64,000 nt of DNA from Geomonas paludis (GTDB lineage Bacteria; Desulfobacterota; Desulfuromonadia; Geobacterales; Geobacteraceae), in assembly GCF_014193585.1 (NCBI RefSeq), contig NZ_BLXY01000012.1:1-64000 (forward strand). The letters are read 5' to 3'. A model generated the notes under the pieces. It did not search any database and had not been told where the DNA came from. It was given only the letters and a program-made list of their open reading frames with translations. The translations under genes and the position numbers were made by a program. Positions 53,905-63,246 of the stretch are shown here, one piece after another. Each line of letters begins with the position of its first letter. The first letter of the stretch is position 1.

Positions 53905-55377
53905 ATGAAACTGAACACAAAGCTGGTGATGATCATGCTCACCATGCTGGTAGTCGCCACGCTGATCCTCTTCATACTGAACCAGTTCAGCCAGAACGAC
54001 CTGGTGCAGGAGATCCAGGAGAGTTCCAACGTGGTTTCCAAGGCCATTCAGCTGAGCGTCGAGGACCTGACCTCGGAGGAAGAGTCCACCCGGCTCTCTG
54101 AATACTTAAGCCACGCGAAAAACAAGGGCGTCAACGAGATCAACATCATCAACAACGAAGGGGAGATCATCAACTCCTCCGACCCGGCCCAGGTCGGCAA
54201 GAAGCGCGAGATCAAGAAGCTGGAGAAGGGGCTCAAGCGCCGCGGCGGCGGTGGCGGCAGCTCGCTCAAGCCGTACGACCTGGTGGTCCCGGTCATCGTG
54301 GGCGACGAACAGCTGGGCTACGTGCAGATCAACCTCCTGTTGGACAACATCCGCGACATCCAGCACGCCAACTTCGTGCGCCGCCTCTCCGCCACGGTGC
54401 TGGTGTTCATGGGCGGCATGATACTGATCATCTTCCTGGCGCGCCGCTACACCAGCCCGATTCACCGCCTGGCCACCGGGGTCAACAACGTCTCCGCCGG
54501 CGACCTGAGCGTCACCTTCGAGGCGGAAAGCGGCGACGAGATCGGAGAGTTGGCCGAGAACCTGAACGAGATGGTGAAGAAGCTCAAGGAAAAGGAGCAG
54601 CTGGAGAAACGGCTCTACGAGGCGGAACACCTCTCCAAGGTGGGACAGCTGGCCGCCGGCATCGCCCACGAGATCAGGAACCCGTTAAACTACATAAGCC
54701 TCGCCATCGACCACCTGAAGAGCGAGTTGCTCCCCTCCTGCCCGGAAAAGGGGGGCGAGCTCGAGTCCATCGCGGACAACATCAAGGAAGAGGTGCGCAA
54801 GGCCAACTACATGGTGCTCAACTTCATGAACTACGGCCGCCCGCTCAAGCTGAAACTGCAGCGGGTGTGCTACGCCGAGCTGGTCGACAAGGCGATCCAC
54901 ATCATGCAGGACCGGTTAAGCGAGCGGAACATGCAGGTGGTGCGCGAGATCCCGGCCGACCTGCCGGCGATGTACATCGACCCGGAGCTGATGCGCAACT
55001 GCCTGTGCAACTTCATCAGCAACAGCATGCAGGCCATGACCGACGGCGGCGTCATCACCCTGGGCGCCGTGGTGGCCCCGGAAACGGGTGAATGCCGGCT
55101 GAGTTTCGGCGACAGCGGCGTGGGCATCGACGAGCAGGACCTGGAGAAGGTGTTCCAACCCTACTTCACCACCCGCGAGGCGGGCATCGGCCTCGGGCTG
55201 GCCATCACCGAACGCATCGTCAAGGAGCACGGCGGGCGCATCAGCGTGGCAAGCCGCAAGGGGGAAGGGACCACCTTCACGGTCATCCTCCCCGCCTCGG
55301 CGCTGGCCCGCAGCGAAGAGCAGGCGCGGCAGGCGACCCTGATCGCGGCCGGCCCGAATGAAGCATCTGGAAATTAA
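53905..55377 (+). CDS. Sensor histidine kinase with periplasmic domain
   Basis: A 490-residue membrane kinase: TM1 at about residues 8-27, a periplasmic single-Cache-like sensor region to ~165, TM2 about 168-188, HAMP to ~240, HisKA with the phosphorylated His255 in GIAHEIRNPL, and a HATPase domain with N-box NFISNSMQAM, GDSGVGI and REAGIGLGLAITERIV. The order and H-box are those of NtrB/ZraS-type partners of NtrC-family regulators. The ligand is unknown. It ends 15 nt before its regulator. Confidence 0.92.
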   Translation: MKLNTKLVMIMLTMLVVATLILFILNQFSQNDLVQEIQESSNVVSKAIQLSVEDLTSEEESTRLSEYLSHAKNKGVNEINIINNEGEIINSSDPAQVGKKREIKKLEKGLKRRGGGGGSSLKPYDLVVPVIVGDEQLGYVQINLLLDNIRDIQHANFVRRLSATVLVFMGGMILIIFLARRYTSPIHRLATGVNNVSAGDLSVTFEAESGDEIGELAENLNEMVKKLKEKEQLEKRLYEAEHLSKVGQLAAGIAHEIRNPLNYISLAIDHLKSELLPSCPEKGGELESIADNIKEEVRKANYMVLNFMNYGRPLKLKLQRVCYAELVDKAIHIMQDRLSERNMQVVREIPADLPAMYIDPELMRNCLCNFISNSMQAMTDGGVITLGAVVAPETGECRLSFGDSGVGIDEQDLEKVFQPYFTTREAGIGLGLAITERIVKEHGGRISVASRKGEGTTFTVILPASALARSEEQARQATLIAAGPNEASGN

Positions 55378-55392
55378 GAGACTGGAGTGGCG

Positions 55393-56760
<1,368 letters not shown>

Positions 56761-56776
56761 GTAGCGAGGAGGCGGT

Positions 56777-59329
56777 ATGAACCTCTTCTCGACGCTGCAC
56801 CGCTTCACCGTTGTCCCCTCGCTCCCCAGGGAGCTCTCCGGGCTGCAACGGATCGCATACAACCTCTGGTGGACGTGGGAACCGGAGGCCATCGGACTTT
56901 TCAAGCGCCTCGACCCGGAACTTTGGCGGGCGACGCGCCACAACCCCCTGGAGATGCTGGGGTGCCTGCAGCAGGCCACCTACGACAGCCTGATGCTGGA
57001 CGAAGGGTTCATGTCGCACCTGGCCCAGGTGGAGGAGAGGCTCGACGAGTACCTCGCCTCGCGCACCTGGTACGAGCGGCACGGCAACCCGCGCACGCGC
57101 ATCGCCTACTTCTCGATGGAGTTCGGCCTGCACGAGTCGCTCCCCATCTACTCCGGGGGCCTCGGCATCCTGGCCGGCGACCACCTGAAGTCGGCCAGCG
57201 ACCTCGGGCTGCCGCTGGTCGGGGTGGGACTTCTGTACCGCCAGGGGTACTTCCGGCAGCACCTGAACTTCGAGGGGTGGCAGCAGGAGGTCTACCCCGA
57301 GAACGACTTCTACAACCTCCCCCTGCACCTGGAGCGGGACGCGGCGGGAACGCCGCTTACCCTGGAGCTGGAATACCCCGGCCGCAGCGTGCGGGTGCAG
57401 ATCTGGCGCGTCCAGGTGGGGCGGGTGCGGCTCTACCTCTTGGACAGCAACCTGGAGGAGAACACGCCGGCCGACCGCGAGATCACCACGAGGCTCTACG
57501 GCGGCGACCAGGAGATGCGCATCAGGCAGGAGATCCTGCTCGGCATCGGCGGCATCCGCGCCCTGCGCCTCCTGGGCATCGAGCCCAACGTCTGCCACAT
57601 GAACGAGGGGCACGCCGCCTTCCTCGCCCTGGAACGGATCCGGATCCTCATGGAGGAGCGTGCGCTCAGCTTCGGCGAGGCGATGGAGGCCGTTCGCGGC
57701 GGCAACGTATTCACCACCCACACCCCGGTCGAGGCGGGGATCGACCACTTCCCACCCGAGCTGATCGAGCGCTACCTGGGCTGCTACTACCGCCACCTGG
57801 GGCTCACCCGCGAGCAGTTCCTTACCCTGGGGATGCAGAACCACGGCCGCAGCAACGAGAACTTCTGCATGGCGGTGCTGGCCATGAAGCTCTCGCTGCA
57901 CTCAAACGGCGTCAGCGAGCTGCACGGCATGGTGTCGCGCCGCATGTGGGCCGACGTCTGGCCCGACCTTCCCGAAGAACAACTCCCCCTCACCTACGTC
58001 ACCAACGGCGTGCACCAGAAGAGCTGGCTCTCCGAGGAGATGAGCAACCTCCTGATCCGCTACCTGGGCACGCGCTGGCTGGAGCAGAGCGACGACGCGC
58101 TCTGGCGCAAGGTGTCCCGCATCCCCGACGCCGAACTCTGGCGCACCCACCGCCGCGGCACCGAGCGCCTGGTCGACTACGCCCGCTTCAGCCTCCGGGC
58201 GCAGCTGCAGAAACTCGACGCCGGGCCCAAGGAGATCGACCGCGCCGGCGACGTGCTCGACCCGGAGATCCTCACCATCGGCTTCGCGCGCCGCTTCGCC
58301 ACCTACAAGCGCGGCACGCTGCTGTTGCAGGACAAGGAGCGGCTGGAGCGGATCCTGAACCACCCGGAGCGGCCGGTGCAGATCGTCTTCGCCGGCAAGG
58401 CCCACCCCGCCGACCACCAGGGCAAGGAGCTGATCCGGCAGATCGTGCAACTCGCCCAGCAGGAGAAGTTCCGGCGCCGCATCGTCTTCCTGGAGGATTA
58501 CGACATCTCGGTGGCGCGCCGCCTGGTACAGGGGGTGGACGTCTGGCTCAATACGCCGCTTCGGCCGCAGGAGGCCAGCGGCACCAGCGGCATGAAGGTC
58601 GCCTTCAACGGCGGGCTGAACATGAGCATCCTGGACGGCTGGTGGTGCGAGGGGTACCGCGGCAACAACGGCTGGGCCATCGGCAGGGGCGAGGTGTACG
58701 ACGACCTCACCTACCAGAACGAGGTGGAAAGCAGGGCCATCTACGACCTGTTGGAGAAGGAGATCGTGCCGCTGTTCTACAACCGCGGCAGCGACGGCGT
58801 GCCGCGCGGCTGGACCGCCTTCATGAAGGCGTCCATGCAGACCCTCTGCCCGGTCTTTTCCACCGACCGCATGGTGCAGGAGTACGCCCGGCGCTGCTAC
58901 CTCCCGTCCTTCGAGAACTGGGAGCGGCTGAACCGGGACGATCTGAGGCTCGCGGTGGAACTGGCGCGCTGGAAGGAAAGGCTGCACGGCGTGTGGGGCG
59001 GGCTTGCCATCGTGGCGGTCCAGGCCCAGTGCGAGCGGGAGGTGACCGTGGGGCAGAAGGTCCCCATCTCGGTGCAGATCACGCCGGGCGAGGTGCCGCT
59101 GTCCGAGATCGCGGTCGAGGTCTACTTCGGGGTGCTCGATTCGCGGGGCGCCATCATGGGTGGGGAGGTGGTGCCGCTCGACCCCGCCCCGGACCCGGAC
59201 AAGGTGGGGCATTTTGGCGGCGAGCTGGAATGCCGCTTCTGCGGCCGGCACGGTTTTCTGCTGCGGGTCATGCCGCGGCACCCGGAACTGGGCACCGTGT
59301 ACGACCCCGGCCTCATCCTGTGGGGGTGA
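56777..59329 (+). CDS. glgP: Alpha-glucan (glycogen) phosphorylase
   Basis: An 850-residue phosphorylase that releases glucose-1-phosphate from glycogen. It belongs to the group with an N-terminal DUF3417 region (PSLPRELSGLQRIAYNLWWTWEPEA). YSGGLGILAGDHLKSASDLGLPLVGVGLLYRQGYFRQ, MNEGHAAFLALERIR and the PLP site EASGTSGMKVAFNG (Lys607) are clear. AGGAGGCGG precedes the ATG. Its position 16 nt after a sigma-54 regulator suggests stress- or nutrient-linked transcription by readthrough. Confidence 0.95.
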   Translation: MNLFSTLHRFTVVPSLPRELSGLQRIAYNLWWTWEPEAIGLFKRLDPELWRATRHNPLEMLGCLQQATYDSLMLDEGFMSHLAQVEERLDEYLASRTWYERHGNPRTRIAYFSMEFGLHESLPIYSGGLGILAGDHLKSASDLGLPLVGVGLLYRQGYFRQHLNFEGWQQEVYPENDFYNLPLHLERDAAGTPLTLELEYPGRSVRVQIWRVQVGRVRLYLLDSNLEENTPADREITTRLYGGDQEMRIRQEILLGIGGIRALRLLGIEPNVCHMNEGHAAFLALERIRILMEERALSFGEAMEAVRGGNVFTTHTPVEAGIDHFPPELIERYLGCYYRHLGLTREQFLTLGMQNHGRSNENFCMAVLAMKLSLHSNGVSELHGMVSRRMWADVWPDLPEEQLPLTYVTNGVHQKSWLSEEMSNLLIRYLGTRWLEQSDDALWRKVSRIPDAELWRTHRRGTERLVDYARFSLRAQLQKLDAGPKEIDRAGDVLDPEILTIGFARRFATYKRGTLLLQDKERLERILNHPERPVQIVFAGKAHPADHQGKELIRQIVQLAQQEKFRRRIVFLEDYDISVARRLVQGVDVWLNTPLRPQEASGTSGMKVAFNGGLNMSILDGWWCEGYRGNNGWAIGRGEVYDDLTYQNEVESRAIYDLLEKEIVPLFYNRGSDGVPRGWTAFMKASMQTLCPVFSTDRMVQEYARRCYLPSFENWERLNRDDLRLAVELARWKERLHGVWGGLAIVAVQAQCEREVTVGQKVPISVQITPGEVPLSEIAVEVYFGVLDSRGAIMGGEVVPLDPAPDPDKVGHFGGELECRFCGRHGFLLRVMPRHPELGTVYDPGLILWG

Positions 59330-59331
59330 CG

Positions 59332-59381
59332 GGGGACTGCTCCGCCAGGGAGGGGACTGGCTCCGCCAGGTGCCTGTCCCC
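59332..59381. repeat. REP-like palindrome (family 1) plus partial copy
   Basis: A truncated copy at 59332-59350 sits directly beside a full palindrome at 59352-59381; further scraps (CAGGTGCAGTCCCC) reach 59404. Looks like stepwise gain and decay. Confidence 0.65.
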
Positions 59382-59457
59382 TTAGTCGGTCAGGTGCAGT
59401 CCCCTTAGTCGATTGGGACGGGTCCGGCAAGGACGAATTCAGCAGGTTGAATCAAGG

Positions 59458-59487
59458 GAGGTGAGGCGAGTGCCTCACCTCTTTTTT
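59458..59487 (+). terminator. glgP terminator overlapping the end of flhB
   Basis: The perfect 10-bp stem GAGGTGAGGC/GCCTCACCTC (59458-59467 with 59472-59481) is followed by TTTTTT on the plus strand. The flhB stop codon and last codons lie within it. Confidence 0.88.
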
Positions 59488-60533
59488 AAGCTGTAGACGT
59501 AGGCGAGGATCTCGGCGACGGCGGCGAAGAGCCCTTCCGGGATCTCGTACCCCTCCTCCACCTGGGCGTAGAGCTCGCGGGCCAGGAAGCGGTTCTCCAC
59601 CAGGGTCACGTTGTTTTCCCGCGCCACGATCTTCATCTGCAGCGCCATCTGGTCCACCCCCTTGAAGAGCACCACCGGGGCCGACATCTTGAAGCGGTCG
59701 TACTTGAGCGCCACGGCGTAGTGGGTCGGGTTGGTCACCACCACGTCCGCGGTCGGGATGACCTGGCGCATGCGCCGGCGCGCCATCTGGAACGCCTTCT
59801 GGCGCTGCTTTCCCTTGATGGCCGGGTCGCCCTCGGTGTTCTTGTGCTCGTCCTTCACCTCCTGCTTGGTCATCTTCAGGTTGTCCAGGAAGCGCCACTT
59901 GACGAAGGCCAGGTCGAGCACCGCCAGGATGATCAGCACCCCGCAGGTGTGCAGCACGATCTTGAAGGCGATGTGGCCGATGAACTGCAGGATCCCCTGC
60001 AGGTCCTGGTCGACCAGGAAGATGATCCCTTCCATCTCCTCGGCCAGGATCTTGTAGGCCATGTACCCCACGATCCCCATCTTCAGGAAGGACTTGGCCA
60101 CCTCGAACAGCGAGTCCTTGTTGAAGAGCCTCCCCACCCCCTGCACCGGGTTCAGGCGCCCCAGGTCGAACTTGAGCTTCTCGGAACTGAGGTTGATCCC
60201 TCCCTGGCTGATCTCTACGGCGACCCCCGCGATCAGGCAGACCAGCATGAACGGCGTCAGCATGATGCCCAGGTTGGCGAATTGCTTGATCATCAGGTGG
60301 TGCACGCCGGCCGGGGTGATCTCGATGGTGGCGAGTCCGCCGAAGATCTCCCTCATGGTCCCCTGCAAGGTCTTGAGCATCACGCTGGAAGTGGCGTAGA
60401 GCGCCACCATGGCCGCGATCAGCGTCACTGCGGAGGTCATCTCGCGGCTGCGCGCTACGTTCCCCTTGCTCTTGGCATCGGAGATCTTTTTACTGGTAGG
60501 TTTCTCTGTTTTGGAGTGTTTGTCGTCGGACAT
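59475..60533 (-). CDS. flhB: Flagellar export apparatus protein FlhB
   Basis: A 352-residue protein with four membrane helices (about residues 30-50, 85-110, 140-160, 185-210) and a cytoplasmic domain carrying the self-cleaving NPTH motif in VVTNPTHYAVAL. It starts EKTEKPTSKKISDAKSKGNVARS, close to the family signature. It switches export from hook to filament subunits after cleavage. It is 9 nt after fliR. Confidence 0.96.
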   Translation of the reverse strand: MSDDKHSKTEKPTSKKISDAKSKGNVARSREMTSAVTLIAAMVALYATSSVMLKTLQGTMREIFGGLATIEITPAGVHHLMIKQFANLGIMLTPFMLVCLIAGVAVEISQGGINLSSEKLKFDLGRLNPVQGVGRLFNKDSLFEVAKSFLKMGIVGYMAYKILAEEMEGIIFLVDQDLQGILQFIGHIAFKIVLHTCGVLIILAVLDLAFVKWRFLDNLKMTKQEVKDEHKNTEGDPAIKGKQRQKAFQMARRRMRQVIPTADVVVTNPTHYAVALKYDRFKMSAPVVLFKGVDQMALQMKIVARENNVTLVENRFLARELYAQVEEGYEIPEGLFAAVAEILAYVYSLKKR

Positions 60534-60542
60534 GGCGAAGGC

Positions 60543-61328
60543 CTAGGCGAGCAGTTTGAACAGGGTGTGCATCTGCTGCACGAACGCACCGAAGCTGCCG
60601 TTAAGGACGCGCAGGAACACCGGCAGCGTGATGCCGAGGATCAGGAAGCCGATGCCGATGTTGAGCGGCATGCTGACCATGAAGACGTTCATGGCCGGGA
60701 AGCTGCGCGCCACGATCCCCAGCGCCACCGTGGTGGCCAGGAGCGCCACCGAGACCGGCGCCGCCAGCTTGAGGGCGATGACGAAGATGCCGGTGCTGGT
60801 CTCGATCAGGAATTTCAGCAGCCCGCCGCTCACGTGCCAGGCTCCCAAGGGAATGAGCTGGTAGCTCTCCACGATCCCCTTGATGAAGAAGTGGTGCACG
60901 TCGAGGGCGAGGAAGATCAGGGTGGCCAGCACCCCCTCGAAGATGGCCATGGTGGGGACGTTGTTCTGGGTGGTCGGGTCGAACTGGGCGGCGATGGAGA
61001 TGCCCATCTGGGTCCCCACCAGCTGACCGCCGAACTCCACCGCGGCGAAGACGAACTGCGAGATCGCCCCCAGCGTGAGCCCTACCAGCGTTTCGCGCAG
61101 CACCAGGATCATCAGGGAGAGGGAGTCGGTCTCGACGGGGACGGCCTTCAGCCGGATGATGGGGAAGATGACCAGCGCCATGGCGAAGATGAGCGCCACC
61201 TTGATGCGGTTGGGGACCAGGCGGGCGCCGAACATCGGGATGGCCATGAACAGCGCCGCGACCCGGGCCAGGACCAGGGCGAAGGGGATCAGGTCGGCCA
61301 GGGCCTTGAGCGGGAGGGCGTCGAACAC
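60543..61328 (-). CDS. fliR: Flagellar export apparatus protein FliR
   Basis: A 261-residue membrane protein of the export gate with about six transmembrane segments. LVPNRIKVALIFAMALVIFP and EFGGQLVGTQMGISIAAQFDP are typical FliR blocks. Its start codon follows the fliQ stop directly, showing tight coupling. Confidence 0.95.
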   Translation of the reverse strand: MFDALPLKALADLIPFALVLARVAALFMAIPMFGARLVPNRIKVALIFAMALVIFPIIRLKAVPVETDSLSLMILVLRETLVGLTLGAISQFVFAAVEFGGQLVGTQMGISIAAQFDPTTQNNVPTMAIFEGVLATLIFLALDVHHFFIKGIVESYQLIPLGAWHVSGGLLKFLIETSTGIFVIALKLAAPVSVALLATTVALGIVARSFPAMNVFMVSMPLNIGIGFLILGITLPVFLRVLNGSFGAFVQQMHTLFKLLA

Positions 61329-61598
61329 CTAATGCCTCATGTTGGCGATCATGCCGTAGATCTCGTGGGTGAAGTCGCTCATGTACATCATCATCCAGGG
61401 GAAGAAGATGACCATGGCCACCATGACCGCGATGATCTTGGGAGCGAAGGCGAGCGTCGCCTCGTTGATCGAGGTCACCGCCTGGAAGATGCTGATGAGC
61501 AGGCCCACCACCAGGGCGCAGATGAGCAAGGGCGCCGACAGCAGTATCACCGCCTCGAAGCTTCTCCTGCCCAGTTGAACTACCATTTCCGGGGTCAT
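61329..61598 (-). CDS. fliQ: Flagellar export apparatus protein FliQ
   Basis: An 89-residue protein with two transmembrane helices; VLLSAPLLICALVVGLLISIFQAVTSINEATLAFAPKI is the family hallmark. It assembles with FliP and FliR in the export gate. Unlike the rest of the cluster it is separated from its upstream neighbour (fliP) by a 120-bp gap. Confidence 0.95.
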   Translation of the reverse strand: MTPEMVVQLGRRSFEAVILLSAPLLICALVVGLLISIFQAVTSINEATLAFAPKIIAVMVAMVIFFPWMMMYMSDFTHEIYGMIANMRH

Positions 61599-61664
61599 AC
61601 CAACTCCTATCGATTGAAGGCGCGCAGCGCCTCACACCGTCACCAGCCCATACTATCTTTTTCC

Positions 61665-61702
61665 GGGTCCACTTCTTCGTCCACGTGGTCCACCGGGTCC
61701 AC
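61665..61702. repeat. Four copies of GTCCAC in the fliP-fliQ gap
   Basis: GGTCCAC, CGTCCAC, GGTCCAC and GGTCCAC follow each other within 38 bp in a 120-bp gap of an otherwise tightly packed operon. Possibly a protein-binding array or a simple repeat expansion. Confidence 0.5.
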
Positions 61703-61718
61703 CCAAAGCCGGAACCGG

Positions 61719-62477
61719 CTATCCGAAGCTCTTCACCAGCGATCCGATGACCAGTCCCCAGCCGTCCACCAGCACGAACAAGAGAATCTTGAAGGGGAGC
61801 GATATCATCACCGGCGGCAGCATCATCATACCCATGGACATGAGCACCGAGGCGACCACCATGTCCAGCACCAGGAACGGGATGAAGATCAAAAAGCCGA
61901 TCTGGAACGCGGTCTTCAGCTCGCTCACCATGTAGGCGGGAATGAGCGTCATGGTCGGGATGTCGTCGGCGTTGCGCGGCCTGGGGAGCTTGGAGAGGCT
62001 GATGAACAGGCCCAGGTCCTTCTCGCGCACCTGCGACAGCATGAACTTCCTCAGGGGCGCCACGCCGCGCTTCAGGGCCTCCTCCTGGGTGATGGTCTGC
62101 GCCTTGTACGGCTGCAGCGCCTGGGTGTTCACCTGCTGCCAGACCGGGGCCATGATGAAGAAGGTGAGAAACAGCGACAGCCCCACCACGATCTGGTTGG
62201 AGGGGGCCTGCTGGGTCCCCAGCGCCGACCGGAGAAAGGAGAGCACCACGACGATGCGGGTGAAGGAGGTGGTCATCATCAGCAGGCTCGGCGCCAGCGA
62301 GATGATGGTCATCACGAAGAAGATCTGCAGCACCACGGAGACGTCGGCCGGCTTGCTGACCTTGCCGACCCCGACGCTGACCGTGGGAAGGGAAAGCGGC
62401 TCCGCGCCCGCGGTCGCCGCCAGTATCAGGGATAGAGCCACCAGGAGCAGCGCCCCCAGTATCTTTTTATGTTTCAC
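61719..62477 (-). CDS. fliP: Flagellar export apparatus protein FliP
   Basis: A 252-residue protein with a signal peptide (residues ~1-25, cleaved near TAGAEP) and four hydrophobic helices. MTSFTRIVVVLSFLRSALGTQQ and PAYMVSELKTAFQIGFLIFIPFLVLDMVVAS are diagnostic. It nucleates the export gate. It overlaps fliO by 4 bp. Confidence 0.96.
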   Translation of the reverse strand: MKHKKILGALLLVALSLILAATAGAEPLSLPTVSVGVGKVSKPADVSVVLQIFFVMTIISLAPSLLMMTTSFTRIVVVLSFLRSALGTQQAPSNQIVVGLSLFLTFFIMAPVWQQVNTQALQPYKAQTITQEEALKRGVAPLRKFMLSQVREKDLGLFISLSKLPRPRNADDIPTMTLIPAYMVSELKTAFQIGFLIFIPFLVLDMVVASVLMSMGMMMLPPVMISLPFKILLFVLVDGWGLVIGSLVKSFG

Positions 62478-62944
62478 GCAAACCCACCGCTTTTGCCGAG
62501 TTGCCCAAGCGGCGCCTCCTTACGGGGGAGCCCGCCGGCGAGAGCCTCCAGCTTCTTCCTGAGCTGGCCCGGGATGAGCGCCGCGGCGCTTTTCTCCTCG
62601 ACCACCTCGATCTCTTCCAGCATCTCCACCTGCTTGATCAGGCTCACCCCTTCGCCGCTGTTGGACAGGAGCAGGTATTCGCCACCCACCTCGACCAGCA
62701 TCAGCGACTTCTTGGGGGCCAGGTGCTTGGTCTCCACCACGCGGATGTACCCCGCCGACTTCCCCTGCGGCATCTTCATGAGCTTGCCGGCCAGGTAGTA
62801 CAGGATCAGGATGATGCCGATCACCAGGATCAGCGATCCCGCCATCTGCGCCAGGCTCCCCACCAGGTCGGGGCCGCCGCTGTCGGCATGGGCCGCCGCC
62901 GGGAGGAGCAACGCCGCCGTTGTCACCGCCGCGAGCTTTCTCAT
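62474..62944 (-). CDS. fliO: Flagellar assembly protein FliO
   Basis: A 156-residue protein with an N-terminal signal-like helix and one transmembrane segment (about residues 30-52: LAQMAGSLILVIGIILILYYL). The cytoplasmic part has the FliO block SAGYIRVVETKHLAPKKSLMLVEVGGEYLLL. FliO stabilises FliP during assembly. The start at 62944 overlaps the fliN stop; an apparent longer frame is only the fliN region in another frame. Confidence 0.9.
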   Translation of the reverse strand: MRKLAAVTTAALLLPAAAHADSGGPDLVGSLAQMAGSLILVIGIILILYYLAGKLMKMPQGKSAGYIRVVETKHLAPKKSLMLVEVGGEYLLLSNSGEGVSLIKQVEMLEEIEVVEEKSAAALIPGQLRKKLEALAGGLPRKEAPLGQLGKSGGFA

Positions 62945-63246
62945 AGCACCTTGTCCACCCTCTCGTTGGGGCTCACGATGTCCAGGAGCCGGATGCCGAA
63001 CTTGTCGTTCACCACCACCGCCTCGCCGCGCGCCACCAGCTTGGAGTTCACGAAGACGTCCAGCGGCTCGCCCGCGAGCTTGGTCAGCTCCACCACCGAG
63101 CCCTGGTTCAGTTGCAGCACGTCCCGCACCAGGAGCTTGGTCCGCCCCAGCTCCACCGTGAGCTGCAGCGGGATGTCCATGATGAAGTCCAGGTTCTTCG
63201 GCTGCGGAACTTCCTTCTGTTCGTCTAAAGCGAGTTTTTCGCTCAA
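62941..63246 (-). CDS. fliN: Flagellar motor switch protein FliN
   Basis: A 101-residue SpoA-domain protein: LDFIMDIPLQLTVELGRTKLLVRDVLQLNQGSVVELTKLAGEPLDVFVNSKLVARGEAVVVNDKFGIRL is the complete C-ring core. The N-terminus is short, lacking the long leader of some FliN/FliY proteins. It overlaps fliM by 4 bp. Confidence 0.96.
   Translation of the reverse strand: MSEKLALDEQKEVPQPKNLDFIMDIPLQLTVELGRTKLLVRDVLQLNQGSVVELTKLAGEPLDVFVNSKLVARGEAVVVNDKFGIRLLDIVSPNERVDKVL

Noticed and set aside
59721-62435. Plus-strand open frame of about 900 codons opposite the flagellar genes
   Set aside because: It is the antisense of flhB, fliR, fliQ and fliP, extremely His/Asp/Glu-rich with no domain, as expected for a high-GC shadow frame.
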